DNA of 64,000 bases from Acidisoma silvae (GTDB taxonomy: Bacteria > Pseudomonadota > Alphaproteobacteria > Acetobacterales > Acetobacteraceae). The stretch is from contig NZ_JAESVB010000002.1 in assembly GCF_020618775.1 (NCBI RefSeq), forward strand, positions 496,001-560,000, in the 5' to 3' direction. Positions 26,301-33,693 of the stretch are shown one piece after another; within the stretch, counting starts at the first letter, position 1, and each line of letters opens with the position of its first letter. The notes under the pieces were generated by a model that made no database searches, was not told where the DNA came from, and saw only the letters and a program-made list of their open reading frames with translations. The translations under genes and the position numbers were made by a program.

Positions 26301-26750
26301 ACGCAAAAAGATGCCCTCTGGATCGTCATCGAGCGGCCTGGCGGCATCTATACCGGCGGCGTCACCCGCCTGCGCGCGCCCGACAGCGAGGAAGCCTGGG
26401 CTGCCGAACTCGGCGCGCTCGCGCCGCATCTGCTCGTCCGGCCGGTGGACCAGGACCAGGACGCGGCAGCCGATTGCTATGTCACCCTGATGGCCGCCGC
26501 TGCCGGCTGCCGGCTGCTGCTGGATGACCGGCTGGACCACCCGGACAGCCTGCCGGCGCAACGCCTGCCCAACCGGCTGGCCGCCTGGCAGCGCGCCATC
26601 CGCACGGCCCTCGAGGATTTTCCGCAGACATTGACCCAGGGCAAGGAAACGCGGGCAGCCGCGCTATCTCTGCCGGCCATGGAGGAGACCACGCCACCCT
26701 GGGCGGTGTTTCCGGCCTCTGCCCTGCGAGCGCCACGGGCCGCGGAATGA
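23307..26750 (+). CDS. Sulfotransferase-glycosyltransferase fusion in the flagellar cluster
   Basis: A 1147-residue multidomain protein. Residues 1 to about 220 look like a sulfotransferase: AGYYRSGTSAL (8-18) is the 5'-phosphosulfate loop for PAPS, and SRDPWTVAASQHKKNG (132 onward) is the 3'-phosphate segment. Residues about 325-560 resemble a GT2 glycosyltransferase (LNAGDIISPDACLRF at 405; YCDEIV at 432; GGFDPAFAGAEEFDLHLRLS near 477). Residues about 600-800 look like a second, degenerate GT2 half (VGLVGARTL near 681, HALVWTPDVSFI near 775). The last 300 residues are less clear, possibly GT4-like. It lies between flgL and flgA in the same direction, so modification of flagellin or another axial protein is the natural inference, unproven. 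Confidence 0.7.
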   Translation: MSDAIFIAGYYRSGTSALSGMLQKLGVTIHNDADPNEHNPRGFYEIPELIEFDVDLFNRLGMQWADLRSLPPDWHERADMPGFLSRLGEIIRRRFAQEPLWAIKHPHLCRLLPLYERAAREAGHRPHALHISRDPWTVAASQHKKNGLSRSHALLLWASYSIAAERQTRGLKRSWLTYAQLLKAPLDQVRKIEDDLGLALIDRRPQGRREAIATLTLQLDRSKPVDQDRMLTPLHRLVDGMWQALQDEDATDTTWDGFAQSCAEMVDFVVELAESKGPVLPWVSHQPAPLAKTAEGSAAGLRPAERLDAGARARLAALAAESGALPRLCVIIVAPTARAHAIAESLQSLRQQWHAPTAIRLLTSEDSDLPDLVTTRVAAEAGAITAALCAMANALAESADYVAVLNAGDIISPDACLRFALEAQRTAADMLYCDEIVPRDTGPWIRHKPAWEPTRLRQSPFIGDWVWYGTEALARIGGFDPAFAGAEEFDLHLRLSEAGATVVRLPEALFTRSALSRRDNIPSTLFMARAEGAIAASLARSGLDGAVVARPFPGLYRHHRKVADPGTSTILLCDQAEVAAIDHWLRAMLMTTVLTGPIILAGADLPFATATFFQQIADKAEALEHKVLAVAPAPGLTTGDALRHALALVLTAHVAIIDARAQAQAPEWREGLRSRLADPRVGLVGARTLAPLLADRTRFTVQGPIIIGADSRMGAGHLSDDPGPGGWLAVDQEASALAPPALLARRHVLAGCDIPSLSGDALWIDLGAQIRAAGHALVWTPDVSFIIAGQTIRADYEGQFRLGSPVARSLPWEDPFHHPALSLHGDLLAPEQRPGLVRATPADRSSLLLSGPPVAGQPVFNAARALRGAGLIAASWTADIVMPGELGRRAPSLWLRINPEDGAIPHAPAFDAIFTRAPHPDSKPVLTAADRLYATSSGLQAQLRKLLPPSRPVTLWQPALSRPIWQDLAIGSGINSRPRILWIDEGIGPPWLIDLINETQKDALWIVIERPGGIYTGGVTRLRAPDSEEAWAAELGALAPHLLVRPVDQDQDAAADCYVTLMAAAAGCRLLLDDRLDHPDSLPAQRLPNRLAAWQRAIRTALEDFPQTLTQGKETRAAALSLPAMEETTPPWAVFPASALRAPRAAE

Positions 26751-27436
26751 GACAGGCGGCCGCAAGCCTCGTGCTGTTTTGTCTAGCGGCATCCGGCAGC
26801 GCCCTGGCCAATGCGTCGCGTCACGAAGATCCCAGTGCCGTCACCAGCGCCGTGCGGCAGGCCGCGGCACAGACGGCACCCGCCCAGGCGGCCATCACCC
26901 TCGGCCCGGTTGCCGCCGCGCAGTATATGCCGGCCTGCACGGTGCCACTCAGCGTCACCATCAGCGGCATGGAACCCTATCAGCAGGCGGCGGTGCATTG
27001 CGCGGCACCGATCTGGACGCTGTATGTCAGCGTCACCGTCGACAGCCGCATGGCGATCGTGGTCGCCGCCCAGCCCATTGCCGGCGGCAGCGCGATTACG
27101 CCCGATGATGTCACGCTCCAGGACGAACCTTTATCGCTCTATGCCGGCCGGCAGGTCTATCGCCATATCCAGGACGTAACCGGCGCCATTGCCGTGCTGT
27201 CTTTGCCGCGCGGCGCTATCCTGACCAGCACCACCGTGCAGCAGCCCGTCGTGGTGCAGGCCGGCCAGACCATTGCCGTCGATGTGCGGAGCGGCGCTGT
27301 CGACGTGACGCTGGAAGCCCGCGCCGAGCAATCGGGGCGCATCGGCGACAGCATCATGGTCGCCAATCCAACCACCGGAAAACGGTTCCAGGCGACGGTC
27401 ACGCCGAATGGCGCCGTCGTCCAATTGGGATCTTAG
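26747..27436 (+). CDS. flgA: P-ring assembly chaperone FlgA
   Basis: A 229-residue exported protein. The N-terminus (SLVLFCLAASGSALANA) is a signal peptide with cleavage likely after ALANA. The C-terminal half has the SAF fold: QPIAGGSAITPDDVTLQDEP, LPRGAILTSTTVQQPVVVQA and VRSGAVDVTLEARAEQSG, followed by GDSIMVANPTTGKRFQATV, the FlgA terminal motif. FlgA chaperones FlgI in the periplasm. Here it is far from flgI, placed before flagellin, and overlaps the fusion gene by 4 nt. Confidence 0.9.
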   Translation: MRQAAASLVLFCLAASGSALANASRHEDPSAVTSAVRQAAAQTAPAQAAITLGPVAAAQYMPACTVPLSVTISGMEPYQQAAVHCAAPIWTLYVSVTVDSRMAIVVAAQPIAGGSAITPDDVTLQDEPLSLYAGRQVYRHIQDVTGAIAVLSLPRGAILTSTTVQQPVVVQAGQTIAVDVRSGAVDVTLEARAEQSGRIGDSIMVANPTTGKRFQATVTPNGAVVQLGS

Positions 27437-27437
27437 G

Positions 27438-27464
27438 GAAAACATTGGTCGGTCCTGCCGAATA
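27438..27464 (+). promoter_or_regulatory. Sigma-28-type promoter of flagellin
   Basis: GAAA (27438-27441), exactly 15 nt, then GCCGAATA (27457-27464). This is close to the sigma-28 consensus TAAA-N15-GCCGATAA with correct spacing. It starts just after the flgA stop and ends 35 nt before the flagellin ATG, which has AAGGAG at 27487-27492. Flagellin is a classic FliA target, so position and sequence agree. Confidence 0.65.
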
Positions 27465-27498
27465 GAGGGCACGGCAACCCGAACCCAAGGAGCGTAAG

Positions 27499-28965
27499 AT
27501 GTCCGCCGTCGGCTCGATCCTGACCAACCAGGGCGCCTTGAATGCCCTGAACTCGATTACCGCCACCAACAATCTCAACAATTCGCTGGAACAGCAGCTC
27601 TCCAGCGGCTTGTCGATCAATTCGCCCGCGGACAATCCGGCAGGCTATATCACGGCGCAGGGCTTTACCTCCCAGTTGAACGGGCTGACCCAGGCCGTTT
27701 CCAATGCCAATCAGGGCGTCAGCCTGCTACAAACGGCGGAAGGCGCCTTGCAGCAGCAGATCGGCGTCGTGCAGCAGCTCAATTCCATTGCCGTGCAGGC
27801 CGCCAACGGCACGCAGAGCGCGTCGGAATCCCAATCGTTGCAGAATGTGGTGACGCAATTGACCGGGCAGGTCACCACCATTGCGTCCCAGACGCAGTTC
27901 AACAATATCAGCTTGTTGGACGGCACCTTCAGCGGCGTTCAGTTTCAGGTCGGCGCCAACGAGGGCCAGACGCTGAGCCTGAGCATCGGCAATACCAGCG
28001 CCAATACCATCGGCCTCAACCAGTCCTCGGCTTCGGCCGCCATTTTCGGCGCCGGCAAGACGACGGGCGTGCTGACGACCTTCGCCGCCGCCAATGCTGC
28101 GACGGCGGGCGCCTTCGCGGCCGGCAATGTCAGCTATACCGGCAATAACGGCTATACCGGCACCATCACGGCCGCCGCCAATAGTTCCGCCGCCGCGCTG
28201 GCCACCAAGATCAACAATCTTGCCAGCAAGACGGGCGTGACCGCCCAGGCGACCAATAGCGTGACCTTGAAAGCGACCGCCGGCACGAACGGTTTTGCTT
28301 TCAAAATTCAGGGCAGCGGCAGCGCGCAGACGATCAACGCGACGACGGTGTCGGCGCTGGCGGCGCAGATCAATGGCCAGACCGGGACGACGGGCATTTC
28401 CGCCACTGTCTCGACCAATGGCGCCTCGATCTCGCTCACTCAGGCGAATGGCAAGAATATCGTCATTACCGGCGTCACCTCGGGCAGCCTCAGCGCCTCG
28501 GCCCAAGGCACAAGCGCCACGCATAATGTCCTCAAATCCACAGCAGGTTCGGCCAGCGGCGTCATTCAGGGCCAGGTCGAAGTGCAATCCAGCGCTGCCT
28601 TCAGCGTCACCAACGGCAACGCCATCGGGTTGAGCGGGGGATCGAAATTGACATCCCTTGCCGATATCAATGTCACGACGACGGCTGGCGCCGATACCGC
28701 CATCAATGTCGTGAAATTCGCGCTTCAGGGCCTGAACAACCAGGGCGGCGTGCTGGGCGCGGCGCAGCAAAGGCTGACAGCGAGCATCAATAATCTCAAT
28801 ACCAGTAGCCAGAACGTCACCAGCGCGCTTGGCGTCGTGCAGGATGCGAATATCCCGCAGGTCAGCAACCAGCTGACACAGGCGCAGATTCAGGCGCAGG
28901 CCGGCGTGGCGGCGCTGAAAAGCTCCACCACCCTGCAGCAATCCTATCTGTCTCTGCTACCGTAA
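27499..28965 (+). CDS. fliC: Flagellin
   Basis: A 488-residue flagellin. The N-terminal D0/D1 region (NQGALNALNSITATNNLNNS, LEQQLSSGLSINSPADNPAG) carries the LSSGLxIxSxxDxPAG signature, and the C-terminus (LGVVQDANIPQVSNQLTQAQ then IQAQAGVAALKSSTTLQQSY) is the matching D0 helix. The Ser/Thr/Ala/Asn-rich middle (about residues 180-400) is the surface domain and offers many possible glycosylation sites. It is driven by a sigma-28-type promoter at 27438-27464 and followed by a hairpin. It is the only flagellin gene in the window. Confidence 0.95.
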   Translation: MSAVGSILTNQGALNALNSITATNNLNNSLEQQLSSGLSINSPADNPAGYITAQGFTSQLNGLTQAVSNANQGVSLLQTAEGALQQQIGVVQQLNSIAVQAANGTQSASESQSLQNVVTQLTGQVTTIASQTQFNNISLLDGTFSGVQFQVGANEGQTLSLSIGNTSANTIGLNQSSASAAIFGAGKTTGVLTTFAAANAATAGAFAAGNVSYTGNNGYTGTITAAANSSAAALATKINNLASKTGVTAQATNSVTLKATAGTNGFAFKIQGSGSAQTINATTVSALAAQINGQTGTTGISATVSTNGASISLTQANGKNIVITGVTSGSLSASAQGTSATHNVLKSTAGSASGVIQGQVEVQSSAAFSVTNGNAIGLSGGSKLTSLADINVTTTAGADTAINVVKFALQGLNNQGGVLGAAQQRLTASINNLNTSSQNVTSALGVVQDANIPQVSNQLTQAQIQAQAGVAALKSSTTLQQSYLSLLP

Positions 28966-28971
28966 CGACCT

Positions 28972-29005
28972 GATGCGACTGGGATTGACACCTCCCAGTC
29001 GCATC
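28972..29005 (+). terminator. Hairpin after flagellin
   Basis: GATGCGACTGGGA (28972-28984) and TCCCAGTCGCATC (28993-29005) form a perfect 13-bp stem with an 8-nt loop, 7 nt after the flagellin stop. There is no clear T run after it, so it may act as a partial terminator or protect the 3' end of the abundant flagellin message rather than stop all transcription into fliD. Confidence 0.65.
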
Positions 29006-29030
29006 TCCCGCAAGCCCCAAAGGTGAGGCG

Positions 29031-30419
29031 ATGGCCACAGTCAGCTCCCTGAGCTCCGCCGCGATACAAAGCCAAATATCGCTCTATCAGGCGCGGTTGC
29101 AGGCGCCCATCACGCAGCTCAAAAGCCAGATCACCACCGAAACGGCGCAGGTCTCGGCCTGGGGCGCGATCCAGGGAACAATCTCATCCCTGTCGAAAGC
29201 GCTCGGCGGCATCAGCGATGTCAGCACGCTGTCGTCCCGCGCTGCCACCTCCACCAGTTCGGCCACGGCGACCGTCACGGCCGGCAATGCGGCGGCCATC
29301 GGCACCTACACCCTGGCGAATGTTCACAAGGCAACGGCCGAGACGATTTATACCGGGCTGAAAAGCAGCGCCTCGGCCTCTATCGGCGGCAGCGCCGGGT
29401 CGCTGACCTTCGTGCAGAACGGCATCACCGCAAGCATTGCCCTGGGCTCCGGCAGCCTGACCTTGAACGGGGTCGCCGCCGCCATCAACAAGGCCGGTGA
29501 CGGCGTGACGGCCAGCGTCGTTACATCAACGGCCGGCGCGCGGCTGGTGCTGCAAAGCAGCGCCACCGGCACCGCCCAAGCCTTTTCCGTCAGCGGCACA
29601 GGCGCGCTGGCGGCCTTCGACTACAATCCCGCAGGCAATAGCAGCGCCGCGACCGGGGAATGGACCGTGGCGCAGGCCGCGACGAATGCCACCTTCACGC
29701 TGAACGGCGTGCCGGTCTCCAATGCCGATAATAGCCTGACCGATATCATTCAGGGGCTGACCATCAACCTGACCGGATCGGGCAGCACCACGCTGTCCGT
29801 CAGCAGTTCCACAACAGGCCTGACCACGGCGCTGTCATCGGTCGCGACATCGCTGAATGCGGCGATTTCCAGCATCGCCAGCCAGATCAAATACGTGGCG
29901 GCGACCGGCAGCGGATCGGCGGCCACCGCCGCAACCGCCGGCCCACTGCTTGGCAATTTCACCGCCACCAATCTTTCCAACCAATTGCTGACCGCCATTT
30001 CCGGGGCGGCCGCCTCCGGCATCAGCGCCAATGCCATGGGATTGACCGTCAGCAGTTCCGGCGCTGTCTCCTTTGACAGCAGCACCTTCAGCGCCAGCTA
30101 CGCGAAAAACCCGGCGGCCGTACAGAAACTCGTGGCGCAAATCTATGGTGCGCTGAAAAACATCACCACCGGCGCGATCGGCGACAGCAGTGCCACGAGC
30201 GGCGGCAGCGGCGCCATCGGCGCGCAGACGACATCCCTGAATGCGCAGGTCACTTCCATCAATGCTGAGATCGCGCAGATCACGAAATCAAATACCGCGC
30301 AGCTGGAAAACCTCATCAACGAATATACGCTCGCGGAAACCAAAGCCTCTTCCGCATCGGTCACGCAGGCCTATCTGAGCATCTTCCTCGGCGCCTCCAC
30401 CGGGTCAGGCAGTGAGTGA
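29031..30419 (+). CDS. fliD: Filament cap protein FliD
   Basis: A 462-residue protein. The N-terminus (YQARLQAPITQLKSQITTET then QVSAWGAIQGTISSLSKAL) is the FliD coiled-coil start, and STSSATATVTAGNAAAIGTY with TLANVHKAT fits the FliD N-domain. The middle has ATNATFTLNGVPVSNADNSL then TDIIQGLTINLTG, a clear FliD motif. The C-terminus is again helical (ITKSNTAQLENLINEYTLAE). FliD is the pentameric cap that folds flagellin at the tip. No own sigma-28 promoter is visible; it may depend on read-through from flagellin. Confidence 0.92.
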   Translation: MATVSSLSSAAIQSQISLYQARLQAPITQLKSQITTETAQVSAWGAIQGTISSLSKALGGISDVSTLSSRAATSTSSATATVTAGNAAAIGTYTLANVHKATAETIYTGLKSSASASIGGSAGSLTFVQNGITASIALGSGSLTLNGVAAAINKAGDGVTASVVTSTAGARLVLQSSATGTAQAFSVSGTGALAAFDYNPAGNSSAATGEWTVAQAATNATFTLNGVPVSNADNSLTDIIQGLTINLTGSGSTTLSVSSSTTGLTTALSSVATSLNAAISSIASQIKYVAATGSGSAATAATAGPLLGNFTATNLSNQLLTAISGAAASGISANAMGLTVSSSGAVSFDSSTFSASYAKNPAAVQKLVAQIYGALKNITTGAIGDSSATSGGSGAIGAQTTSLNAQVTSINAEIAQITKSNTAQLENLINEYTLAETKASSASVTQAYLSIFLGASTGSGSE

Positions 30420-30420
30420 C

Positions 30421-30798
30421 ATGATCACCGACACCGCCAACCGCTATCGGGAAAGCCTGTTCGACAGCGGCGCCAGCATCGACTGGCTGCGGCCGGGCTG
30501 GCGTGCGCTGCGTCTTTACGCCCGCAAGGCCAAAGAGGCGATTGAGGCAGGCGATAGGCTGGCTAAGGCGGATATGCTGTCGCGCGCGGATCAGCTTCTG
30601 ACCGTCATGACCGGCATTCTCAACACGGATGATGGCAGCCCGCTTGGACAATCGCTGGCCCGCATCTACAGCGCCTTGCGTCTGGCACTGCTCGACGCCA
30701 ATATCGAGAACAGTCTTGAGCCGCTGGATGATTTCGATCGCGCCTTGCGTGTTCTCGACAGTGAATTCTTAAGAACTTCTCAATTATTAGTCTCATGA
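30421..30798 (+). CDS. fliS: Flagellin export chaperone FliS
   Basis: A 125-residue helical protein from ATG 30421, one nt after the fliD stop; a GTG at 30412 would overlap fliD. RADQLLTVMTGILNTDDGSP then LGQSLARIYSALRLALLDAN follows the FliS pattern of helices with conserved L-x-x-L-Y-x-x-x-x and L-x-x-A-N. FliS binds the C-terminal helix of flagellin in the cytoplasm. It overlaps flgM by 4 nt. Confidence 0.82.
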   Translation: MITDTANRYRESLFDSGASIDWLRPGWRALRLYARKAKEAIEAGDRLAKADMLSRADQLLTVMTGILNTDDGSPLGQSLARIYSALRLALLDANIENSLEPLDDFDRALRVLDSEFLRTSQLLVS

Positions 30799-31115
30799 CC
30801 ATGACCAGCGGTATTCGCCCTTTTTCGAACGACGCTTCCGCCGGTGACGTTTCCGGCCTTGGGGGCTCTGCCGCCCATGGTCAAACGCCCACCGGTGCCA
30901 CAACCGGCCAGGCTAAGGCCGAGAATGAAGCGGTGACACTGACGCAAAGTGCGAAAACCTCGGCCCAGCTTCTGGCCCATGCGCGACAGGCACCAGGCGT
31001 CGATGCGTCTGTCGTCGCCAGACTGCAATCGGCCGTGCAGGACGATTCCTTTCAGGTTTCCCCGGACCAGCTGGCAAATGCCATCGCCGCTGCCCATGTG
31101 CAACTGAAGCCCTGA
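30795..31115 (+). CDS. flgM: Anti-sigma-28 factor FlgM
   Basis: A 106-residue protein. The first half is a disordered Gly/Ser/Thr region, and the second half (VTLTQSAKTSAQLLAHARQA, VDASVVARLQSAVQDDSFQV, SPDQLANAIAAAH) follows the FlgM sigma-28-binding motif with V-D-x-x-x-V-x-x-L-x-x-A-I-x-x-x-x-x-x-V-x-x-x-x-x-A. FlgM holds FliA until it is exported through the finished hook. It is co-transcribed with fliD and fliS, so its level tracks late gene expression. Confidence 0.85.
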   Translation: MTMTSGIRPFSNDASAGDVSGLGGSAAHGQTPTGATTGQAKAENEAVTLTQSAKTSAQLLAHARQAPGVDASVVARLQSAVQDDSFQVSPDQLANAIAAAHVQLKP

Positions 31116-31129
31116 CCGAAAGACCGGAT

Positions 31130-31570
31130 ATGGCAAAAGGGTTCGCCGATCTCGACGGCTTTGACCATGCCTTGCAGGCTGCGGAAGCCACATTGCATGG
31201 CGTAACCCAGACCCTTGCCGCCTTGCAGGATCTGCTGCTGACCGCACAACCGCCGGCCATTGCCGATAGCGCGCATCAGCTTGACCATGCGCTGATTGCC
31301 GCAGGCCCCGCGCTGGACCGGCTGAAAGCCTATTTTCCAGCTTTCGCCACCCGGAACTTTTCGGAACTCGCGACCCTGCTGCATGGTCGCGGTGCGTCTG
31401 ACCTCGGCCGGCGGGTGGAGACCCTCGCCGCAGCGCTGCGTGCCGTCGTGACGCGCAGCCTGTCCGGGCAAAAGCAAGCAGAAGGTCTGGCGCGATCCCT
31501 GGCCGTTTCCCTCAAGCAATTGCACGCTACCGGCGCCTTCAGCCTGGAGGGACTTCTGGCGCAGGCTTAA
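31130..31570 (+). CDS. flgN: FlgN-like chaperone (tentative)
   Basis: A 146-residue, helix-rich soluble protein directly after flgM. FlgN, the chaperone for FlgK and FlgL, usually occupies this position. The helical pattern, length (FlgN about 140) and context fit, but no decisive motif is visible. The 3' end converges with fliM and overlaps it by 4 nt. Confidence 0.5.
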   Translation: MAKGFADLDGFDHALQAAEATLHGVTQTLAALQDLLLTAQPPAIADSAHQLDHALIAAGPALDRLKAYFPAFATRNFSELATLLHGRGASDLGRRVETLAAALRAVVTRSLSGQKQAEGLARSLAVSLKQLHATGAFSLEGLLAQA

Positions 31571-32790
31571 GCCATATCCTCCACGCTGCCGGTCAGATCG
31601 ATGACCTTCAGCCCATAACGCCCATTGCCCGTTGTCACGATCTCCCCTTGCCCCAGCGGCCTGCCGCTGATCGACAAGGCCAGCGGCGCCTCGATCGGCT
31701 GGTCAAGCCTGATCAACGCGCCCACCTTCAAATCGCTGAGGGCGCCGACGGTCATCACCGTCTTCCCTAACGCGACTGTCAGATCGACACGCACAAGATC
31801 GACCACCGACCGCATCGCCTGACGCGGGTCGCCCACAACCTTATGGGCAGGGCGCGGTTCCATCGGCTTTTCCAGCGGGCGCTGCGCCCGCGACAGAAAC
31901 AGATCGCTCGGCCCGGCAATCGGGCGGCAGCAGACCGCGCCGTCAGCCTGTCCGTAATCGGCATGGAACAAATCAAGCCCCGTGGAGGATGCAACCGCGT
32001 AAGGCAGCAGTGTCAGGGGCAAGATCTGGCCGATGGCCAATCGCCGCACGGTGCCAAGCGGCAGCGGCAGGCGGGCAATATCGAAAGCGATATCGACCAG
32101 GGTCGTGGCCGTCAGATGCGCCATGGTCGCGGTCCAGCGATGATCGACCAGGGCTGATCCGATCAGCCAGGTCTGGGAATTGATCCTGATTTCGAAAGGT
32201 TCCAACGCGGCATAGGGAATGATGACGCGCATGGAGCCGATGCCGAGCGACGTCTCGAAAATGCCAGTCGTCGATATCATCCAATCCTTCTTATCGGCGA
32301 TGGCCAGCATATTCACGGCCGTTTCATACTGGACGATCTTCCAATTCAGCGGCGTGAAGCTGGCCAGCACGTCGGTGATACCGTCCAGCGTCAGCTCGAT
32401 CATCTGCTTGCCGATCCTGATTTCCATCGCCGACAGGTCGTGCCGCGTGACGAAATCGGATGTCGTGGCACCGAACATGGCGTCGACCACCGTGCCGATC
32501 AGCTCGCCTTCGGCGGCGATGATGATGCGTCCATGCAAAGGTGCCAGATCGGCAATGCCGGCCAGCATGACATCGGGCAAAGCCGACAGAGCCGCTTCAT
32601 GGCTGATAACGGCATTGACGCAGCTGAGCAGCTGTACCGGGGAGCGCATGCGCTGCGAGAGCGAGAAGGCAATCTTGCGCATGATGGGATCGGACAGGCC
32701 TTCCATGACCGTCGAGCGTAGCTGGGCCGTCAAGGCGGAGGCGAGAAGATCCACGGGTTCAGACTCAGCCGCGCCGTTCAGAAGACCCAT
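31567..32790 (-). CDS. fliM: Motor switch protein FliM
   Basis: A 407-residue protein. The N-terminal SALTAQLRSTVMEGLSDPIM region precedes a CheC-like middle domain (VDAMFGATTSDFVTRHDLSA, then MEIRIGKQMIELTLDGI), with the FliM sequence F-G-x-x-x. The C-terminal SpoA domain (RVDLTVALGKTVMTVGALSD then LKVGALIRLDQPIEAPLAL, QGEIVTTGNGRYGLKVIDL) is homologous to FliN. FliM binds phosphorylated CheY and flips rotation. It is separated from fliN by 17 kb and faces away from the chemotaxis operon with which it shares a 156-nt divergent gap. Confidence 0.92.
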   Translation of the reverse strand: MGLLNGAAESEPVDLLASALTAQLRSTVMEGLSDPIMRKIAFSLSQRMRSPVQLLSCVNAVISHEAALSALPDVMLAGIADLAPLHGRIIIAAEGELIGTVVDAMFGATTSDFVTRHDLSAMEIRIGKQMIELTLDGITDVLASFTPLNWKIVQYETAVNMLAIADKKDWMISTTGIFETSLGIGSMRVIIPYAALEPFEIRINSQTWLIGSALVDHRWTATMAHLTATTLVDIAFDIARLPLPLGTVRRLAIGQILPLTLLPYAVASSTGLDLFHADYGQADGAVCCRPIAGPSDLFLSRAQRPLEKPMEPRPAHKVVGDPRQAMRSVVDLVRVDLTVALGKTVMTVGALSDLKVGALIRLDQPIEAPLALSISGRPLGQGEIVTTGNGRYGLKVIDLTGSVEDMA

Positions 32791-32835
32791 GGATTTATCC
32801 GCCGGAAGATTTTGCCATCCGTTTACGGCCTGATG

Positions 32836-32863
32836 CTATCGGCAGAAATTTACTGTAATGTTA
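32836..32863 (-). promoter_or_regulatory. Sigma-28-like promoter for fliM
   Basis: Read on the minus strand: TAAC (32863-32860), 16 nt, then GCCGATAG (32843-32836). The -10 word matches sigma-28 GCCGATAA in 7 of 8 positions; the -35 part and spacing are slightly off. It would begin transcription about 40 nt before fliM. On the other side, TCAA (32878-32881) with TTCCATAG 15 nt later could be a much weaker element for the che operon. Confidence 0.42.
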
Positions 32864-32946
32864 ACGCATCTTTTCAGTCAAAATTAACTGCGCGCTTTCC
32901 ATAGAAGGACGGACGGCAGACAGCAGCGGCGCAAGGCCAGACAGCG

Positions 32947-33318
32947 ATGGCAAGTATTTTGATACTGGATGATCAGGCCGCCATCGTGATGACCCTGGCA
33001 CAGATTCTATCGAAGGCGGGACATGACGTCACCACCGGCAGCAATGGCCGGGAAGGGATGACCGAATTGAGCAATGGACTGAAGCCATCGCTGATCCTGA
33101 CCGACCTCAATATGCCTGAGATGGACGGCATCGCATTCATCCGCGAAGCCCGCAAGACGCCCGTTCACAAATTCACCCCCATCATCGTGCTCAGCGGCGA
33201 ATCCGACGGCCGCAAACGGGACGAGGCGCGCGCCGCCGGCGCTTCCGGCTGGCTGACGAAACCGCCGCAGCCCAATCAGCTGCTCTATGTCGTCAAGCAA
33301 TTTCTACCGTCAAAATAA
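32947..33318 (+). CDS. cheY: Chemotaxis response regulator, CheY-type
   Basis: A 123-residue single receiver domain. The acidic pair is Asp8-Asp9 (LILDDQ), the phosphate-accepting Asp is residue 53 in LILTDLNMPEMDG, and the conserved Lys is in GWLTKPPQP. The loop reads LSGESD, with Ser in the usual Ser/Thr position. It is the first gene of the che operon. Together with the second CheY at 33694 it suggests one motor-binding regulator and one phosphate sink, or different partners. Confidence 0.85.
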   Translation: MASILILDDQAAIVMTLAQILSKAGHDVTTGSNGREGMTELSNGLKPSLILTDLNMPEMDGIAFIREARKTPVHKFTPIIVLSGESDGRKRDEARAAGASGWLTKPPQPNQLLYVVKQFLPSK

Positions 33319-33414
33319 GGTGACTTGAACGCCGGCATGGCACGCGGGCGAGCAGCACAAGGAAAAAATTAGGGAATGGCGCCTACACTCCATCGGCCAA
33401 GAGGATAAAACGCC

Positions 33415-33687
33415 ATCGACACGCTGCACCTGCCCGCCAATCTTGACCTGACCGCCGTGGCGTCGCTGCACCGGCAATTGCTGGCCGCACGTGGGCATGA
33501 TTTGCAGGTCGATGCGACAAGACTGACGCGCATCGGCGGTCTGGGGCTGCAGCTTTTGCTCGCAGCACAATCAGCCTGGAAAGCGGATGGTCGCCGCTTT
33601 GGGGTCGAAAATCTGTCGCAGGAGGCTGAGGCCGGATTGTCCCTGCTGGGCCTTCCTGCCGATGCTTTCTTGGATGACGAAGGATAA
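33415..33687 (+). CDS. STAS-domain protein without a normal start codon
   Basis: The frame encodes IDTLHLPANLDLTAVASLHR then QLLAARGHDLQVDATRLTRI and LGLQLLLAAQSAWKADGRRF, a STAS fold with the usual first strand (L-P-x-x-L-D-L). The first strand begins at 33415 with ATC; the frame has a stop at 33406 and no ATG, GTG or TTG before the GTG at 33457, which would delete the first strand. I therefore start at ATC 33415 (91 residues) with AGGA 9 nt upstream. A base change in an ATG is a simple alternative. STAS proteins often accompany che operons in alphaproteobacteria; the role here is unknown. Confidence 0.65.
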   Translation: MDTLHLPANLDLTAVASLHRQLLAARGHDLQVDATRLTRIGGLGLQLLLAAQSAWKADGRRFGVENLSQEAEAGLSLLGLPADAFLDDEG

Positions 33688-33693
33688 GGCCTG

